A stretch of 64,000 nt of DNA from Phycomyces nitens (lineage: Eukaryota; Mucoromycota; Mucoromycetes; Mucorales; Phycomycetaceae): the NCBI GenBank assembly GCA_022702545.1, contig JAHRBC010000003.1:186001-250000 (forward strand). The letters run 5' to 3'. Made by a program: the position numbers and the translations under genes. Positions 21,383-32,713 of this stretch are shown piece by piece. Each line of letters begins with the position of its first letter. The stretch's first letter is position 1. The notes under the pieces were generated by a model that saw nothing but the letters and a program-made list of their open reading frames with translations, was not told the origin of the DNA and searched no databases.

Positions 21383-23631
21383 ATGACCGCATCTTTGAGT
21401 GTGTGGAAGATATCCCTGATTAATGGTAAAGGATATCGGTCTTCTTTTAGCAGTTTGTTGATGTGTCAAGGGTCTAGGCAAGGTCTTCTGTCTGTGTAGT
21501 TGCCGAACATATCTTTCTTGGGAGCTAGTGTAATTGGGCTGTTCCATGCTGTGTCATTGGAGGCTACCTCAATTGTACCATTGGCTAACCAAGTGTTCAC
21601 CGTTTCTTGTATTCTGGGTTTGTATACCACTGGTAAAGGGTACTGTCATCTGTAGCATGTAACTCCCGCAGGTGTGTCAATATGTATTACAGATTCAGGA
21701 ATTGTACAAAATGATGTCTTTGGTATAAGTTTGTTGGCTTCTATCGATACTTCTATTGATCTCATAAACTGATTGTGTTCATCACTTGTGCCTGCAGGTG
21801 AATTATTAGGCTCGGGCACATCGTTGGGTATGTCTTTTTGTGACGAATCGATATCTTGATCATCCCATTTAGTGGCTAAATTTGTGATAGTCATACCCAA
21901 TTTTGGCATTAAGTCTGTGCCAATGCTTATCTGGGTGTCTAAGGCTAAATTCATGATAATGAAGCTATGTTGTAATGTCTTATTTTTGTATGATAGTACA
22001 ACATTATCTACTGATCCTAAGTGTTCTGCTACGTTGCCTTGTGAGGCTAAGTATATTTTTTGTTGGTGTAAGACCTTTTTATTTGTGTTAAGATGAAGGG
22101 ATTGTACTAGTTGAGGGAAAATGAAGGAAGCATTGGCCCCCGAGTCCACTAGCGCCCAGGTCTGTTCATTCTGTACAAGTATAGGAACGTATAGTGAGCC
22201 ATTGTTATAGGAAGGCAGTTTATTTTCATTATCTTTATGATTGTATGAAAGGTGTTTTTTACCTTGTGCCTGGAGGTTGAGTTGACTAAGGTCAACCTCA
22301 ATTGGGACATTGTCCGGATCATCGACCTTGACCAGACGGGTGCTGTGGTTAGCGAAGACCGGGGGCTTGCTATGTGCTAAGTGGTACTCTTGACACTTAT
22401 GTCCGGGGACATAAGGCACCTTTTGACAGAAACGGCACAGTGTTGGTGCCCTGGTCTCATTGATCGGTGGGGCAAACTTGGCCTCCTTCTTGGTCAAGTT
22501 TTTGAGGACTTGACACTCCTGCAAGGAATGTCATCCCTTTGGGTAGACTGGGCAAGACCCGTTGTTGCTGGTGTGCCCGGAATGGTGAGAGACCTTACCC
22601 TTCTTGAAGGAACTGTTGCCCTCCTGTTGGTGGTAGTGGTGGTCTTCTTGTTGGCGCTTGCTGCCGGTGGCCCAGCGTTCTTCATGAGGTCTAACATCGT
22701 TCTTTTTGCCACAGGTGGCTATCATCAAAGGTATGACCTGGTTAATGTCCTTTGGTGTGGTCAGGCCAAAGTGCTGCGCAATTGTTTGCCAGGCCTTCTC
22801 TCTGACCATCTTTGTCAACGAGGTGACAAAGAGCCAAACCAGTTCTTCTCCGTTTGGCAATGCTGTGGCGTGGGCCGCCTCTTAGTACTTGCTGGCGTAC
22901 CCACAGATTGGCTCTCTTGGTTCTTGTGTAAGAGCCCGCATCTCTTGTCTCTTCATCCAGAGATGGTACAGGTTACCATGCTCTTGTTCCATCTGGTGAC
23001 GAAACTCGCCCCAGGTGTAGCCTTTTCCGGCCTTGGTGTACTGGAAGGATATCCTTTGGCTCTCATTACAAGTCAGCCAGAACAGGCGTTCCCAATGATT
23101 GTCGAATTGCAAGTTATGGGCATGGAGCTGCACCTCAAATTCATTCAGGAACGATCGAATGGACTTGTGGACCATCTTGTTGGGCTGTCTGATGGGCCCA
23201 CCTTGGAGCTGGAAGGCTGGCAGGTTTGGTGGAACGAACGAGTCGAGCTTACTGGCGTGCTCCCTGCCTTCCTTCCTCTTGTTGATCTTCTGTAAGACCT
23301 CTGCTGCCGAGGCGTTGGCCAGTACTTCCTGGGCAGACAGGAAGGCTTTCCAGCGCACCATCATATTGTCGACGGCAGCTTGGGCCAGGGCAACTTCCTC
23401 TGGGGAAGCGCTGGGGTTGGACAAAACCTTCATGAGTTCAGCCAAGGCATTCTTGCGACACTTGTCCAAGTTGGCTCCAATTGCCTTGGTGTCAATGGCG
23501 ACAGGTTCATCAGTGATCTCGATGACTTCTCCCATCACTTGGTCTTCCACAATGTTGGATACATCGCTGATCTCGGTCTGGATGCTCTCATCAGAGCTGG
23601 TAATGGAAGCGTTTGCAATATATTCGAACAT
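21383..23631 (-). pseudogene. Gypsy B gag, protease and start of RT
   Basis: From ATG 23631 one frame runs through a capsid-like Gag (SIRSFLNEFEVQLHA, ERLFWLTC) and a Cys/His knuckle (CRFCQ...GHKC). A protease follows with ALVDSGANASFI, then RT begins (WNSPITLAPKKD). The frame has at least four stops: TAA near 22882 and TGA near 22531, 21648 and 21460. RT is then interrupted by the CACTA element at 21382 and resumes at 15306. Gag and pol share one frame, unlike the element at 4674-10070, so this is a different gypsy lineage. It is inactive. Confidence 0.85.
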
Positions 23632-23701
23632 AGTTGGAAGAATTATAATAAATACAATTCACAGTAAAAAATGTGGTAATTGAGGGTTTTTAGGGGGAAC
23701 T

Positions 23702-23951
23702 TGTAGATACTGTGAGAGTATTATTTATTGAAGAAAGAATATTATGGTGGTTTATATAGTTATTATTTTAGTTCCCTTGTTCTATTAATCTCTATTGTGT
23801 AATGGTTGGTTATCACTGTAGTAGTGTGAAGTGTACGTGTGCCTGGTGTGTAACTGCTCCTGGGATGTTATCTTGCCATGGTCATTAGCAAAGAGGAACC
23901 AGATATCGGTTGTGGAGTTTGTATTTCACTCAAATGTGGTGTGTATACCAC
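23702..23951 (-). repeat. 5' LTR of gypsy B, one copy of a dispersed repeat
   Basis: Read on the minus strand it starts TGGTATACACACC and contains a CTATATAAACC TATA-like box. A TTCAATAAATAA polyadenylation signal follows, and it ends near CAGTATCTACA, 70 bases before the gag ATG. Related sequence is found at 42608-42890, 51226-51657 and 56836-57070. Its 5' edge cuts the DIRS reverse transcriptase at 23952. No 3' LTR remains. Confidence 0.65.
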
Positions 23952-24300
23952 AGATAGCATATCGCATTATTTTGGAGAATATTCTTGGAGCTACACTTAG
24001 ACCAAACGCAAGTGACTTGTAGTGGTAAACGACACCTTCGTTTTCGAAGCTTAAGAAATCTTTGGAATTGTTATGAATAGGAACTACTACGTATGCATCT
24101 TTTAAGTCGATTTTGCAAATATAATCGTCTTTTTTGAGTAATTCTCGTAGAGCTGGGACTCCTTCCATCTTGAAGTGTTCTACTTGTATGAAAGAGTTCA
24201 GTTTTTGACAGTCTAGAATTGGTCTTCTCTTTGTCTTCTCTTGTAATGTAAAGAATTTCAAGAGGAATCGTCAATCCTGTGTGGGTGATTTTTCTATCAT
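23952..24300 (-). pseudogene. DIRS-type reverse transcriptase fragment
   Basis: The minus strand encodes RRPILDCQKLNSFIQ, KIDLKDAYVVVPIH and YKSLAFGLSVAPRIFSKI, the RT fingers and palm of DIRS-like retrotransposons. The frame is broken upstream (near 24290) and the RT stops where the gypsy B LTR begins, before the catalytic box. The rest of this copy is lost. Confidence 0.8.
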
Positions 24301-24399
24301 GTCTCCATTTAGAAATTTCTGAACTGCTTCGTTTACATGAAATTGCTCCTCTACTGTTGTCTGTTTTTTCTGGTTCCTCCACGGGGTCGGGTTCTTTGT

Positions 24400-25478
24400 A
24401 AATTGGATCTTGTAACCATGTTGAATCACTGATAAGGGCTATGGGTGATTTGTTATTGTCTTCCAATAACTCAAAAATTGTTGCAGTCAGCTGCCCGGGA
24501 GTATGCCATCTGATGGAATGGTGTAGTTTGATGTTGTTAATTGTTGTTGTAATTGTTGTGGTGCTGATAATTCCTTGATGTGTGGTACTTGTACACACTT
24601 TTGTGTTACGGTTGACTGGGAGGTTTCGTGGTTGTGTGGTCTGCTGATGTTGTACTGTGAGGATTGTTGTTGTTGTAGAAGGTTAGGTTCCCACGTCCCC
24701 TTCCTCCAAAGTAGTTTTTTGGTCCTCCTCGGCCAAAATAACCACGTCCTCCTCCTCTGTTGCTGTTCCAACTTGAGGCATTTGCATATCCTCCTTGACC
24801 TTGTCCATTGGAAGGATTGGTGGTAGCTGCTCAAAGTACTCGTTGTTGATAGTTGGCTTTGTTGTACATGGCAATAAATTCATCATCAAAAGCTTCTTGT
24901 TTGCTGCCCAAGTCTTTAGTTTCCAAGTGTTTAAAACTGGGTGGTAATTTAAGCGCTCTAATGGCATAGTCTTTAGCATCTTCATCATGTTGTTTTCCTT
25001 GGAACCAGGCATGGGTTGCAAGTCTTTTGGCACTTTTGATGACCTCGTCCAAAAGTTGATGGGCTTCTGCTGTTGAAATTTCCCCAGCTTTAATAACTGA
25101 GAGTTGTTTGAATATCTCAGTGGCTGCTCTTCCATGCAATCTACTGATTTCTGCTCCTTCATAGTTAGCATTAACGACTTGAGTCGTGTCCACAGTGTAA
25201 TGTTTGAGCTTTGGTATGAAGGATTTATTAATTTCTTCAGCGATAGTCTACTTGTTGTGGTGGTATTTGGTAACGTCACGCTTGTAGCATTTGAAATTAT
25301 CTTGGTGTTGTTGTTTTGTATGTTTGTCCAAAGAGGAAGTGATTCCCAGTGGTAACTCTTGCTCCTCTCTTGCTTGTTGGGTTTCAGCTTGTTCGGTTGT
25401 TTTAACTTGTCTAAGTAGTTTGATAACTTCAGCTTCTGTAAATATTCTTGGTTCATTATTGATAATCGGATCAGTCAT
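24400..25478 (-). pseudogene. DIRS-type Gag
   Basis: Starts MTDPIINNEPRIF at 25478 and runs in one frame with a TAG near 25248 and a TGA near 24831. It ends in a Gly/Arg-rich RNA-binding tail (GGGRGYFGRGGP, GGRGRGN) and Asn/Gln/His-rich low-complexity sequence with more stops. The tail type and its position upstream of a DIRS RT on the same strand identify it as Gag. It is non-functional. Confidence 0.65.
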
Positions 25479-25489
25479 AGTTTATCTAT

Positions 25490-26217
25490 GATGTGCGGCT
25501 TAGAAAGATATAAGGAAGAAAGGGAAACATTTTATTATTATTAAGAAAGGATAATAAAGCGTGGCTCAGAGAGCATGTATCACATTGGAAGCCGAAGTGG
25601 AGTCAACTGGGATTTGTTTAGGTATGAAAACTAATGGAATTTGCAGCTACATATAAAAGAGTGATTTGGTTAATAAAGAAGAGCTTTAGCATAATATAAT
25701 CTTACCTTTGGATATACAGCCATGTATAATAGATAGATCTCATTATATATTTATAAGCAGTTACCTATGAATAATAAAATATATTAAGTAAAAGATATAT
25801 TTACAAGAGAAAGAAAAGAATTAATTACCAGAGTATTTTGTGGTAATATTTAGGCACAAAAGAATATAAAAAATAAAAAGGAAAAATAAATACTTTGTAT
25901 AAAAGGCTGTTTGACCCTGATAAAATGTGGGCAATAAAAATGATAATCTAAAAGAATATGCCTGTTGTCATTTTCATATCTTTGTGATTTATAGTTTATT
26001 AGGTTGAAAAAGATGTCTAGATATAGAACAAGAGTGTACACAATGCTGTTAAATAGCAATGAAACTATAAGACACTTTATTATTCTATCTAATAGAATAT
26101 ATTGAATAATATAATCACCATCAAAAATAAAAAAGTTTATTATGTTTAACTTCAGTCTACTAATAGTAAGATAATATAGTAGTTGGTTATGAATGAAACC
26201 ACTCAATTTTTGTAGTG
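25490..26217. other. AT-rich interval, no gene seen
   Basis: This is probably the 5' end of the minus-strand DIRS element and unrelated AT-rich DNA. No protein, RNA or clear terminal repeat is recognised. Confidence 0.3.
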
Positions 26218-26389
26218 ACTATTAACCAGTGTGTTAGTACTAGTTGTTAGTGTGTCTTTACGTATGAATAATGTATTTGGAAAGGTACACTCTTTAGTGC
26301 ACTTCCAGTAGATTGGTTATTCAATATGTTTCAATATTGGTAATTTGTGTTAATGTTTCAATCTACGATTATGTTGGATACAACACTGT
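26218..26389 (+). repeat. 172-bp inverted repeat, left arm
   Basis: Starts ACTATTAACCAGTGTG and runs to CAACACTGT. It is repeated inverted at 29805-29976 with about four differences. It is fused directly to the DIRS coding remnant at 26390. Confidence 0.85.
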
Positions 26390-27749
26390 TCCAAGATATA
26401 TCCGGGAGATGGGGGCAAATGATGGTGGACGCATTTGCATCTTGCGAGAACATGAAGATCAGCCAATTCTGGAGCTATCTTCCAGATCCTGCAGCCAAAG
26501 CTCAGGATGCATTTCGCCAGAGATGGCCGAGGAAGGGTTTGTAAGCCTATCCACCTTGGAGATTGATCCCTCAAGTCCTCCGGAAGATGGTGCAGGACAA
26601 GGCAGTGATAACACTGGTGACTCCTTGGTGGCAGACCCAGTATTAGTGGCCAATAGTAATGGCGCATGCAATGGACAGACCCATACTGCTCAGCTCAACC
26701 AGGTTGAAGTTCCCTCTGGCCACTTGGAGATTATCACCCAATATCTTCAGGAAGTAGGAAACCTTCCCAGTAACCAGGCAAGTTTCTTGGCTCAGGCCAA
26801 CAGAGTGCAGACCAACAAGTCGTATGATCTGGCATGGCAACGATGGGTAATTTGGTGTGAGGCCAACCAGTTGGATTGGAGAGAATATGATTTGGCAGCC
26901 ATTTGCTGTTACTTGGCTAGCAGGAATGCCAATGGAGTCTCCCACCAGCAGATGAATGTGGATTGATCCAGTATTGCAAGTGTTTTCCAGGTGATCCACC
27001 AAGATAAACTGCCAATCACCCAGCAGTATATGGTCCAGACCTTCTTCAAGGCGCTGAAGAATATGAGACCCATAGTGCCAAGAGCAAGAACTCCAGCCTG
27101 GGATCTGCAACAAGTCCTGGCTAAGGTGTTGGATTGGGGTCTGTCAGATGATTTGTCTTTGCTTCACCTCCAGTGTAAGACTGCACTGTTGCTTTGTCTG
27201 GCAACAATATGGTGAACAAGCTTAGACATAGGCCGATTGCTATTTAAGGATGTTTCCCCCCAAGGAAATAGGGGGAATCAAAGGGGTTACAAGACTGTGC
27301 ACTTGGTTGTGTGTAAACCTAAGGAGGCAGCATTCAAGGAGATGACCTTGGCTGCCTTACCAGATCACCCAGAGTTGTGCCCAGTAGCAACTACGGCCCT
27401 ATTTGTCCGTAAGACTGCTCAGGCCTGATTGATTCTCCCGGAAGATCACACTTTCTTCCTTGGGTTTATTGCAGGTAATCAACCGAGGTCCATTAGACCA
27501 TCCACTATGGGAACATGGATCATGAAGACACTGGGTGAATGTGGAGTAGACACCTTGCTACATAAAGGTCATTCAACAAGATCAGCAGCCGCAACAGCAG
27601 CAAGGAACCGAGGAGTGTCAGTTGCATGGATCCAGCGACATGCCAACTGGAGTGCTCAAAGCAGAGTCTTTGAGAGGTATTACTGGCGTCCCAAAGTTAA
27701 GGATTCAGATGGGGTAGCAGCAACAATTCTCTTGCCTTTGGACAATTAA
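26390..27749 (+). pseudogene. DIRS-type RNase H end and tyrosine recombinase
   Basis: The first part (VDAFASCENMKISQFW, DPAAKAQDAF, LVTPWWQTQYWWP in one frame) is the RNase H region and linker of DIRS elements. From about 26700 another frame encodes a tyrosine recombinase. It keeps the HxxR motif (GHSTRSAAATAA), the later His (QRHANWSAQ) and the Tyr (FERYYWRP). Three TGA codons break it (26964, 27214 and 27426). The 27214 TGA sits at the expected first catalytic Arg (before TSLDIGRLL). The two parts are in different frames, as is common for overlapping DIRS ORFs. Dead copy, opposite in orientation to the Gag/RT at 23952-25478. Confidence 0.85.
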
Positions 27750-27756
27750 TCTTATT

Positions 27757-28038
27757 GGAGGGACGGAGTCTCCGATAGACAATCTGAATTGTCTGATACT
27801 CTGTAGGGGTAGATAGACAATTTAGGTTGTTTGAGGGGACAAAGTCCTGAGAATGAGGTGAGTCCCACCCACCACACCACACACTCCCTCATAGATATAT
27901 GGCAGTCAAATTGTTTGGCGTGCCAGAAGAGATAGAGTTCTTAGAATAGAAATACAATTTGTTTAAAAAGAATAAAAAGCATGGCTTAGGAAGCCTAAAC
28001 CTCATTCTTGGGACTTTGTCCCCTCGAACAACCTAAAT
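27757..28038. repeat. Palindrome cluster downstream of the recombinase
   Basis: GGGGACAAAGTCC (27835-27847) and GGGACTTTGTCCCC (28010-28023) sit inside a ~40-bp imperfect inverted repeat (27820-27858 and 27997-28037). A related hairpin lies at 27757-27773, and GGGACAAAGTCCC recurs at 29603-29615. This could be the end structure of the DIRS element. The rest of 27750-28490 has no clear gene. Confidence 0.5.
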
Positions 28039-28493
28039 AATCTCTTTATTCTCATAATTTATTATGGCTTACTATAATCTAAAAATGTATATGGATTCTT
28101 TTTTCCCGATTTTCCCTTTTTCTCTTTCTTTTTACTTTTTGCCTCCTTTATACTCTCTGGTAAGTACTTGAAAATTTTTCACGCAATTAAAGACAATCTT
28201 TAACATCTTTTCAATTATCTAAAAGGTGTCCTATAGTCACTTTTATTCAAGCTTGCACAAGAAAAAGGTAAATGGGCGCACTATTTTTTATTGCTGTTGC
28301 TAATCAGTAATCTTCATCTTGTAGATTCAAAACAACTCATTTCAATTGCGATGGTCAAAGATGACAATGATAAAGTCAAATGGAGGGAATGTATTTGGTG
28401 TGTTTAAATATTCTATCACTATTAATACTAATATATTCTGTCTTTACTATCAGCTCTTTATATTAAACAAAATTGCCACGTTTTAACAAAGAC

Positions 28494-31400
28494 ATGGAAT
28501 ATCCAACAAACCAGTTTGTCTTGGTAAGTAATCACTCATTCCTATTGCTTTTCTAATAGAAAAATATAGATATCTTTTCTATTACGCGTACATATTTTTT
28601 GATTGCTATATCATTATCTATCTTGAAATACTGTTTGGTATACCTGAAAATTTGGTCTCAAAGTCTTAGTTGTCTACTCTGTTTGAGCAACTACTTTTTC
28701 AGTTATTTAAGATGATAGTCAATGAATCAGTCATGCTCTCTACCCGTGTTTCAAAAGGTAAAAAAAATTAGTATCAATATAGCTATAGTCATGAATCTAG
28801 ACTAAATTACTAGGCTGTATATTATGAGAAAAATATTTTATCAATAAAAATCTATTCGTAAACTATTTTCCATGGCCTATTTATAAAGAGGTATAAAATA
28901 AATCTCCAATTGAAAGCGTTTAAAGTGTCAAACGGATTAAACAACCAATAAATATACGTCCTTTAGAATATAGGTGAATAGTTTGGAGAAAATAGTCGAA
29001 AAGTTTGCATCTTGATCTATTAAAAAAATAGATTTTTTTATTGAAATTGAAAAAATAATTCATGTAATATTTGACTAAAAAGAAATAAGATAACACTTTC
29101 AGTTATAGTTCTGTACACTCTTGAGTTTAACAAGCCTACACGTCCAAAAGCAGAGCTTTATATCTACCGAATTACTTCATTATCTTATATGTGTTGTTTT
29201 TTATATATGCAAGATAGCATTTCAATTTAATTCTAGAATTTGTTTTTTATTTCACTCGGAATTTTACATACTATCACATATGGGAATCGGGGGTATTTTT
29301 GCAGTGGCAAAGTTTGTATCTTGAAAGCAACTATGCTAAGCATAACCTTTATATGTTCTGACTGATATTCGTTTGCATAGACTTTGAAGAGAAAAAAGAG
29401 AATGTCCCTCTCAGCTGTGTTGTTGAGCCTTATCCAGATAACAAAGAAAACTTAGGTAAGTGTGTTTGTTGTATTTGACATAATGGTATATCAGAGAAAA
29501 GTGATATATAAACCCAGATAGCTGGATTATCTAAAATCAAGACAAACTATACCATCCAGAAATCCTTATCCAAATATGAAAATACCATACCCAATCTATT
29601 GTGGGACAAAGTCCCAAAATACCTATTAACTGATAACACAGCTATTATGATAATGAATATCCAAGCTGATAAGAATTATAACAATAATTATAAATACTAA
29701 GTTAACATACTTCTTGAATCAATAACTGAATATACTTTAACTTTTTCTAAACCACAATAAAGAGTCTCAAAGTATCCACCGTCCCAATTTCTACTACAAA
29801 TATCACAGTGTTGTATCCAACATAATTGTAGATTGAAACATCAACACAAATTACCAATATTGAAACATATTGAATAACCGACCTACTGGAAGTGCACTAA
29901 AGAGTGTACCTTTCCAAATACATTATTCATACGTAAAGACACACTAACAACTAGTACTAACACACTGGTTAATAGTACTAAGTAAAATAACAAGTCATAT
30001 GTAATAGTTGGTAGAGAGAACAGACATTACATGATATCATCATATCATCACTAGCACTCATCTCAATGTCTATATAAACGCACAATACGAATAGCAATAG
30101 TCTTCATCTTATTCACAAATTCTTTCTCTCTTAATAAACAAAGTCTCACCGTATTCTTGTCCGTGCTTTGTTTTCCTCTGATTTAACAAAGTGCTAAGAA
30201 TCTATGGAGGCTTCTAGGGGTGCATTTATACAGGTAAGTATAATATCAGAGTACCGTTAAAAGAAAATAAAACTCCAATCTATGATAAAGAGGGGCCTTG
30301 TTTTTTTCTTGGAAATAAAACCTAAATAAACCTGATTACCACAACTTTCATAAAACTTGGCTATTATATATGCTTTATTAAAGGATTAATTTTAATGACC
30401 CATAAATCATATTACATACTTTTATTTGCGCTTCTATGAATGCCTCCCAAATGCCCATAAAGAACTCTTTAAATTAATTGCTTCATGTGTTTATTTCATT
30501 TTTACATAAATAATAGAATCTGCAAATAATTCTACTGCCAACTCTGTTTTGGTTTCTGAGCCAACTTCCTCTGTTCAGAAAGACGATAAGGACTATTCTT
30601 GTAGTAAGAAAAAAGAATGTTTTATTATATAAATGCTAAACCTTTATGATTATCTGTTTATTTTTATTAGGTGAAGATTTTGAGGTGGTTGAAGACACTG
30701 AAGATTCCGATGATGATGAAACTGATCCCACAAGTGTTTTGTTGAAAAGCGAAAAAGATGCTGATCAATTTGATGAAAGTAAGTATACAAAATTATATTG
30801 TTCATCTCTTGAAACTCTTGTTCTTGGTCTAATTACTCGTGTTTTTTATATGACATCTAGATCTGAAAAAGGTCTGTCCATCCAACAAAGAGGTCCTAAT
30901 GGCACGTGTAGAGCAACTCCTTCATGGGATATACAACACTGTCACTTTATACAGTACCCAGCAAGAGATTTCTGATGCGATCAAAGTTTTGGAGAAAACA
31001 GAGGCCATGATTCTTAAGCCAGCTATCAATATGGATCTCTTGATGCCTCCTTCCACCAACACCAATCGTAAAGGCAGAAAGTCAAAGAGAGGTGTCAAGA
31101 GTGGAACAGGACGGTTGAGAATCCTCCAAGAGCTATTTGATGAAAGCCAAAAAAAAGAAATTCAAAAAAAAAGAAAAAATTAAAAAAGAAGAAGATGAGC
31201 ACAACAAGAAGAAAAGACAGTTGGAGATTGAAGAAAGACATGTCAACCTCGAACAAAAAAAAAGAAAGTTGACATTACTTGTACGTGCCGTTGATGATAG
31301 CTTTTCTTATCCAGATAAAAGCGCCATTAAAGCCAAAGAGGATACAACAAGTGCCACAGGAGATTTATCTCATCACTCCTCTGCCTATGATAGGTATGTA

Positions 31401-32124
31401 AAGACTAAAAACAGTGCTTAAAAACAACTAAATATTGGGCCTATTTTCACTTAGCTTGCAAACATATCGCAATGCAAAGAAAGATACTCCGTTCCAATGG
31501 ATACACTCGCAGTCAACTAGAAATGCAATTGCTGCCATTCATAGTGTTGGTGCTGATGGTAACTGTGGCTTTCGAGCTGTCAGTTTTGGTGTACACAAGG
31601 ACCAATGCAAATGGATGGATGTAAAAGGCGATATGCTCAAGATGTATATGAGATACAAAGACACTCTATACAAAGCAATTGGCACAGATGCTGTAGTCCA
31701 GTATGAAGAGGAGAGAATGATCAACAGACTTCAGTCAAGCAAATCGCCTTGTTTGGGGCAAACGGATCTATCCTTGTGGTTCAGCACCTTTATCTGCCCT
31801 CAAATTGTTGCTGACACATACCAAAGACCTGTCATCATCTACACGTACTCTGAACATTCTGTCAGAACCACGGGCAAACTAAATGCATACCATGAATCTC
31901 AGGTTTATTGGCCACTCATTCACATGGAATTAACATCTGCAGACAATCCGATCACACTCCTTCTTTCCTTTTCACACTTTTACTACGTTGAATTTCAGCG
32001 TACTCCTACAGGCCGAATGAAGAAATTCGATAAGCCAACTCTCAACTTTGACCATGTTCGAATTAGAGAGGCATTCCCTCAGACATGCAACAGTGTCGAC
32101 TACTCGGTCCTTTTTAAGAGTTAA
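28494..32124 (+). CDS. OTU-domain cysteine protease-like protein
   Basis: Exons 28494-28523, 28703-28757, 29381-29455, 30517-30603, 30671-30778, 30861-31393 and 31455-32124 have GT-AG borders and join in phase up to exon 6. The product has an acidic N-terminal region (VVEDTEDSDDDETD), a helical middle with a nuclear-type basic patch, and a long Lys/Glu coiled coil. An OTU domain follows at the C-terminus: GADGNCGFRAVS (catalytic Asp/Cys) and SFSHFYYVEF (catalytic His). OTU enzymes cut ubiquitin chains. Exon 6 is one base out of frame, most simply in its A-rich tract (31146-31180). The start is uncertain: open exon-like segments also lie at 28326-28395 and 28452-28523 in another frame. It could be a host gene or cargo of a DNA transposon. 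Confidence 0.65.
29456..30516 (+). repeat. Large intron of the OTU gene with an LTR-like insertion
   Basis: At 1061 nt this intron is the longest of the gene. It contains the right arm of the 172-bp inverted repeat, a TATA-like site (about 30073) and AATAAA (about 30133), which together look like a solo LTR. Confidence 0.5.
29805..29976 (-). repeat. 172-bp inverted repeat, right arm
   Basis: The inverse of 26218-26389, lying within intron 3 of the OTU gene. Confidence 0.85.
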
Positions 32125-32713
32125 AAAAATATATTATATCAATTACAGTACTAAAATTCATTTTACAAAAAAAAAGTCTACATTAGTCTTTTTGATGTCC
32201 TGATGGGAGTGTATTGAGGGAGTGTATGAAGAACTAATTACAATCCTCACAAAAAGCCTACGTCAGACTTTTTTGGTTTTTTGACGGGCGGAGTGTTATA
32301 AGGGAGTGTATCAAGAATCTCCCGTTATTTTTCGGTTGTACACAAGACGAAATATATAGAGATGAACAGAAATCAAGTGGTCACATTCAAGCTTTTTTTG
32401 CCAGAACAGTATAGAAATTGGCTGTGTAACCCTTAGTATTTTATAAGCGTCTCCAAAGATTGGCGCATATGTCTGCTATTCAATAAAGAATCAACCGTTT
32501 TCTGTTTGATGATATGTACATTGGATGTGGCAAGCGGGAAATTAAACTAGTAATAATTGACTCTAGTGAATAGGCAGGGAGAGGTACTTTTTTTTTTTTT
32601 ACATTTATCAATGAAATAAGAATTCAACTAGTCATATCTCTGATATTTATATTTTCAAAAATCAATAAATATTTTTTTTTTTCAAGAAATAAAAATCAGT
32701 TACTCTTTTACAA
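32125..32713. repeat. Intergenic DNA with an ~80-bp imperfect tandem duplication
   Basis: Two blocks (32168-32247 and 32251-32325) share AAAAAG(T/C)CTAC, GGGAGTGTAT and GAAGAA/CAAGAA words. The rest is AT-rich and would contain the 3' end of the OTU gene and the Gemin5-like promoter. No TATA box stands out. Confidence 0.45.

Noticed and set aside
22381..23295. Long plus-strand open frame opposite gypsy B gag
   Set aside because: It is the antisense shadow of gag, without motifs or splice logic, and gag on the other strand is recognisable.
26218..29976. A single DIRS element bounded by the 172-bp inverted repeats
   Set aside because: The unit would have to include three exons of the OTU gene, and the left arm is fused within the RNase H coding region. 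Independent insertions fit better.
30204..30233. ATG-containing exon with a strong donor as start of the OTU gene
   Set aside because: It does not join in frame to the exon at 30517, whereas the exon at 29381-29455 does. It is more likely part of the LTR-like insertion.
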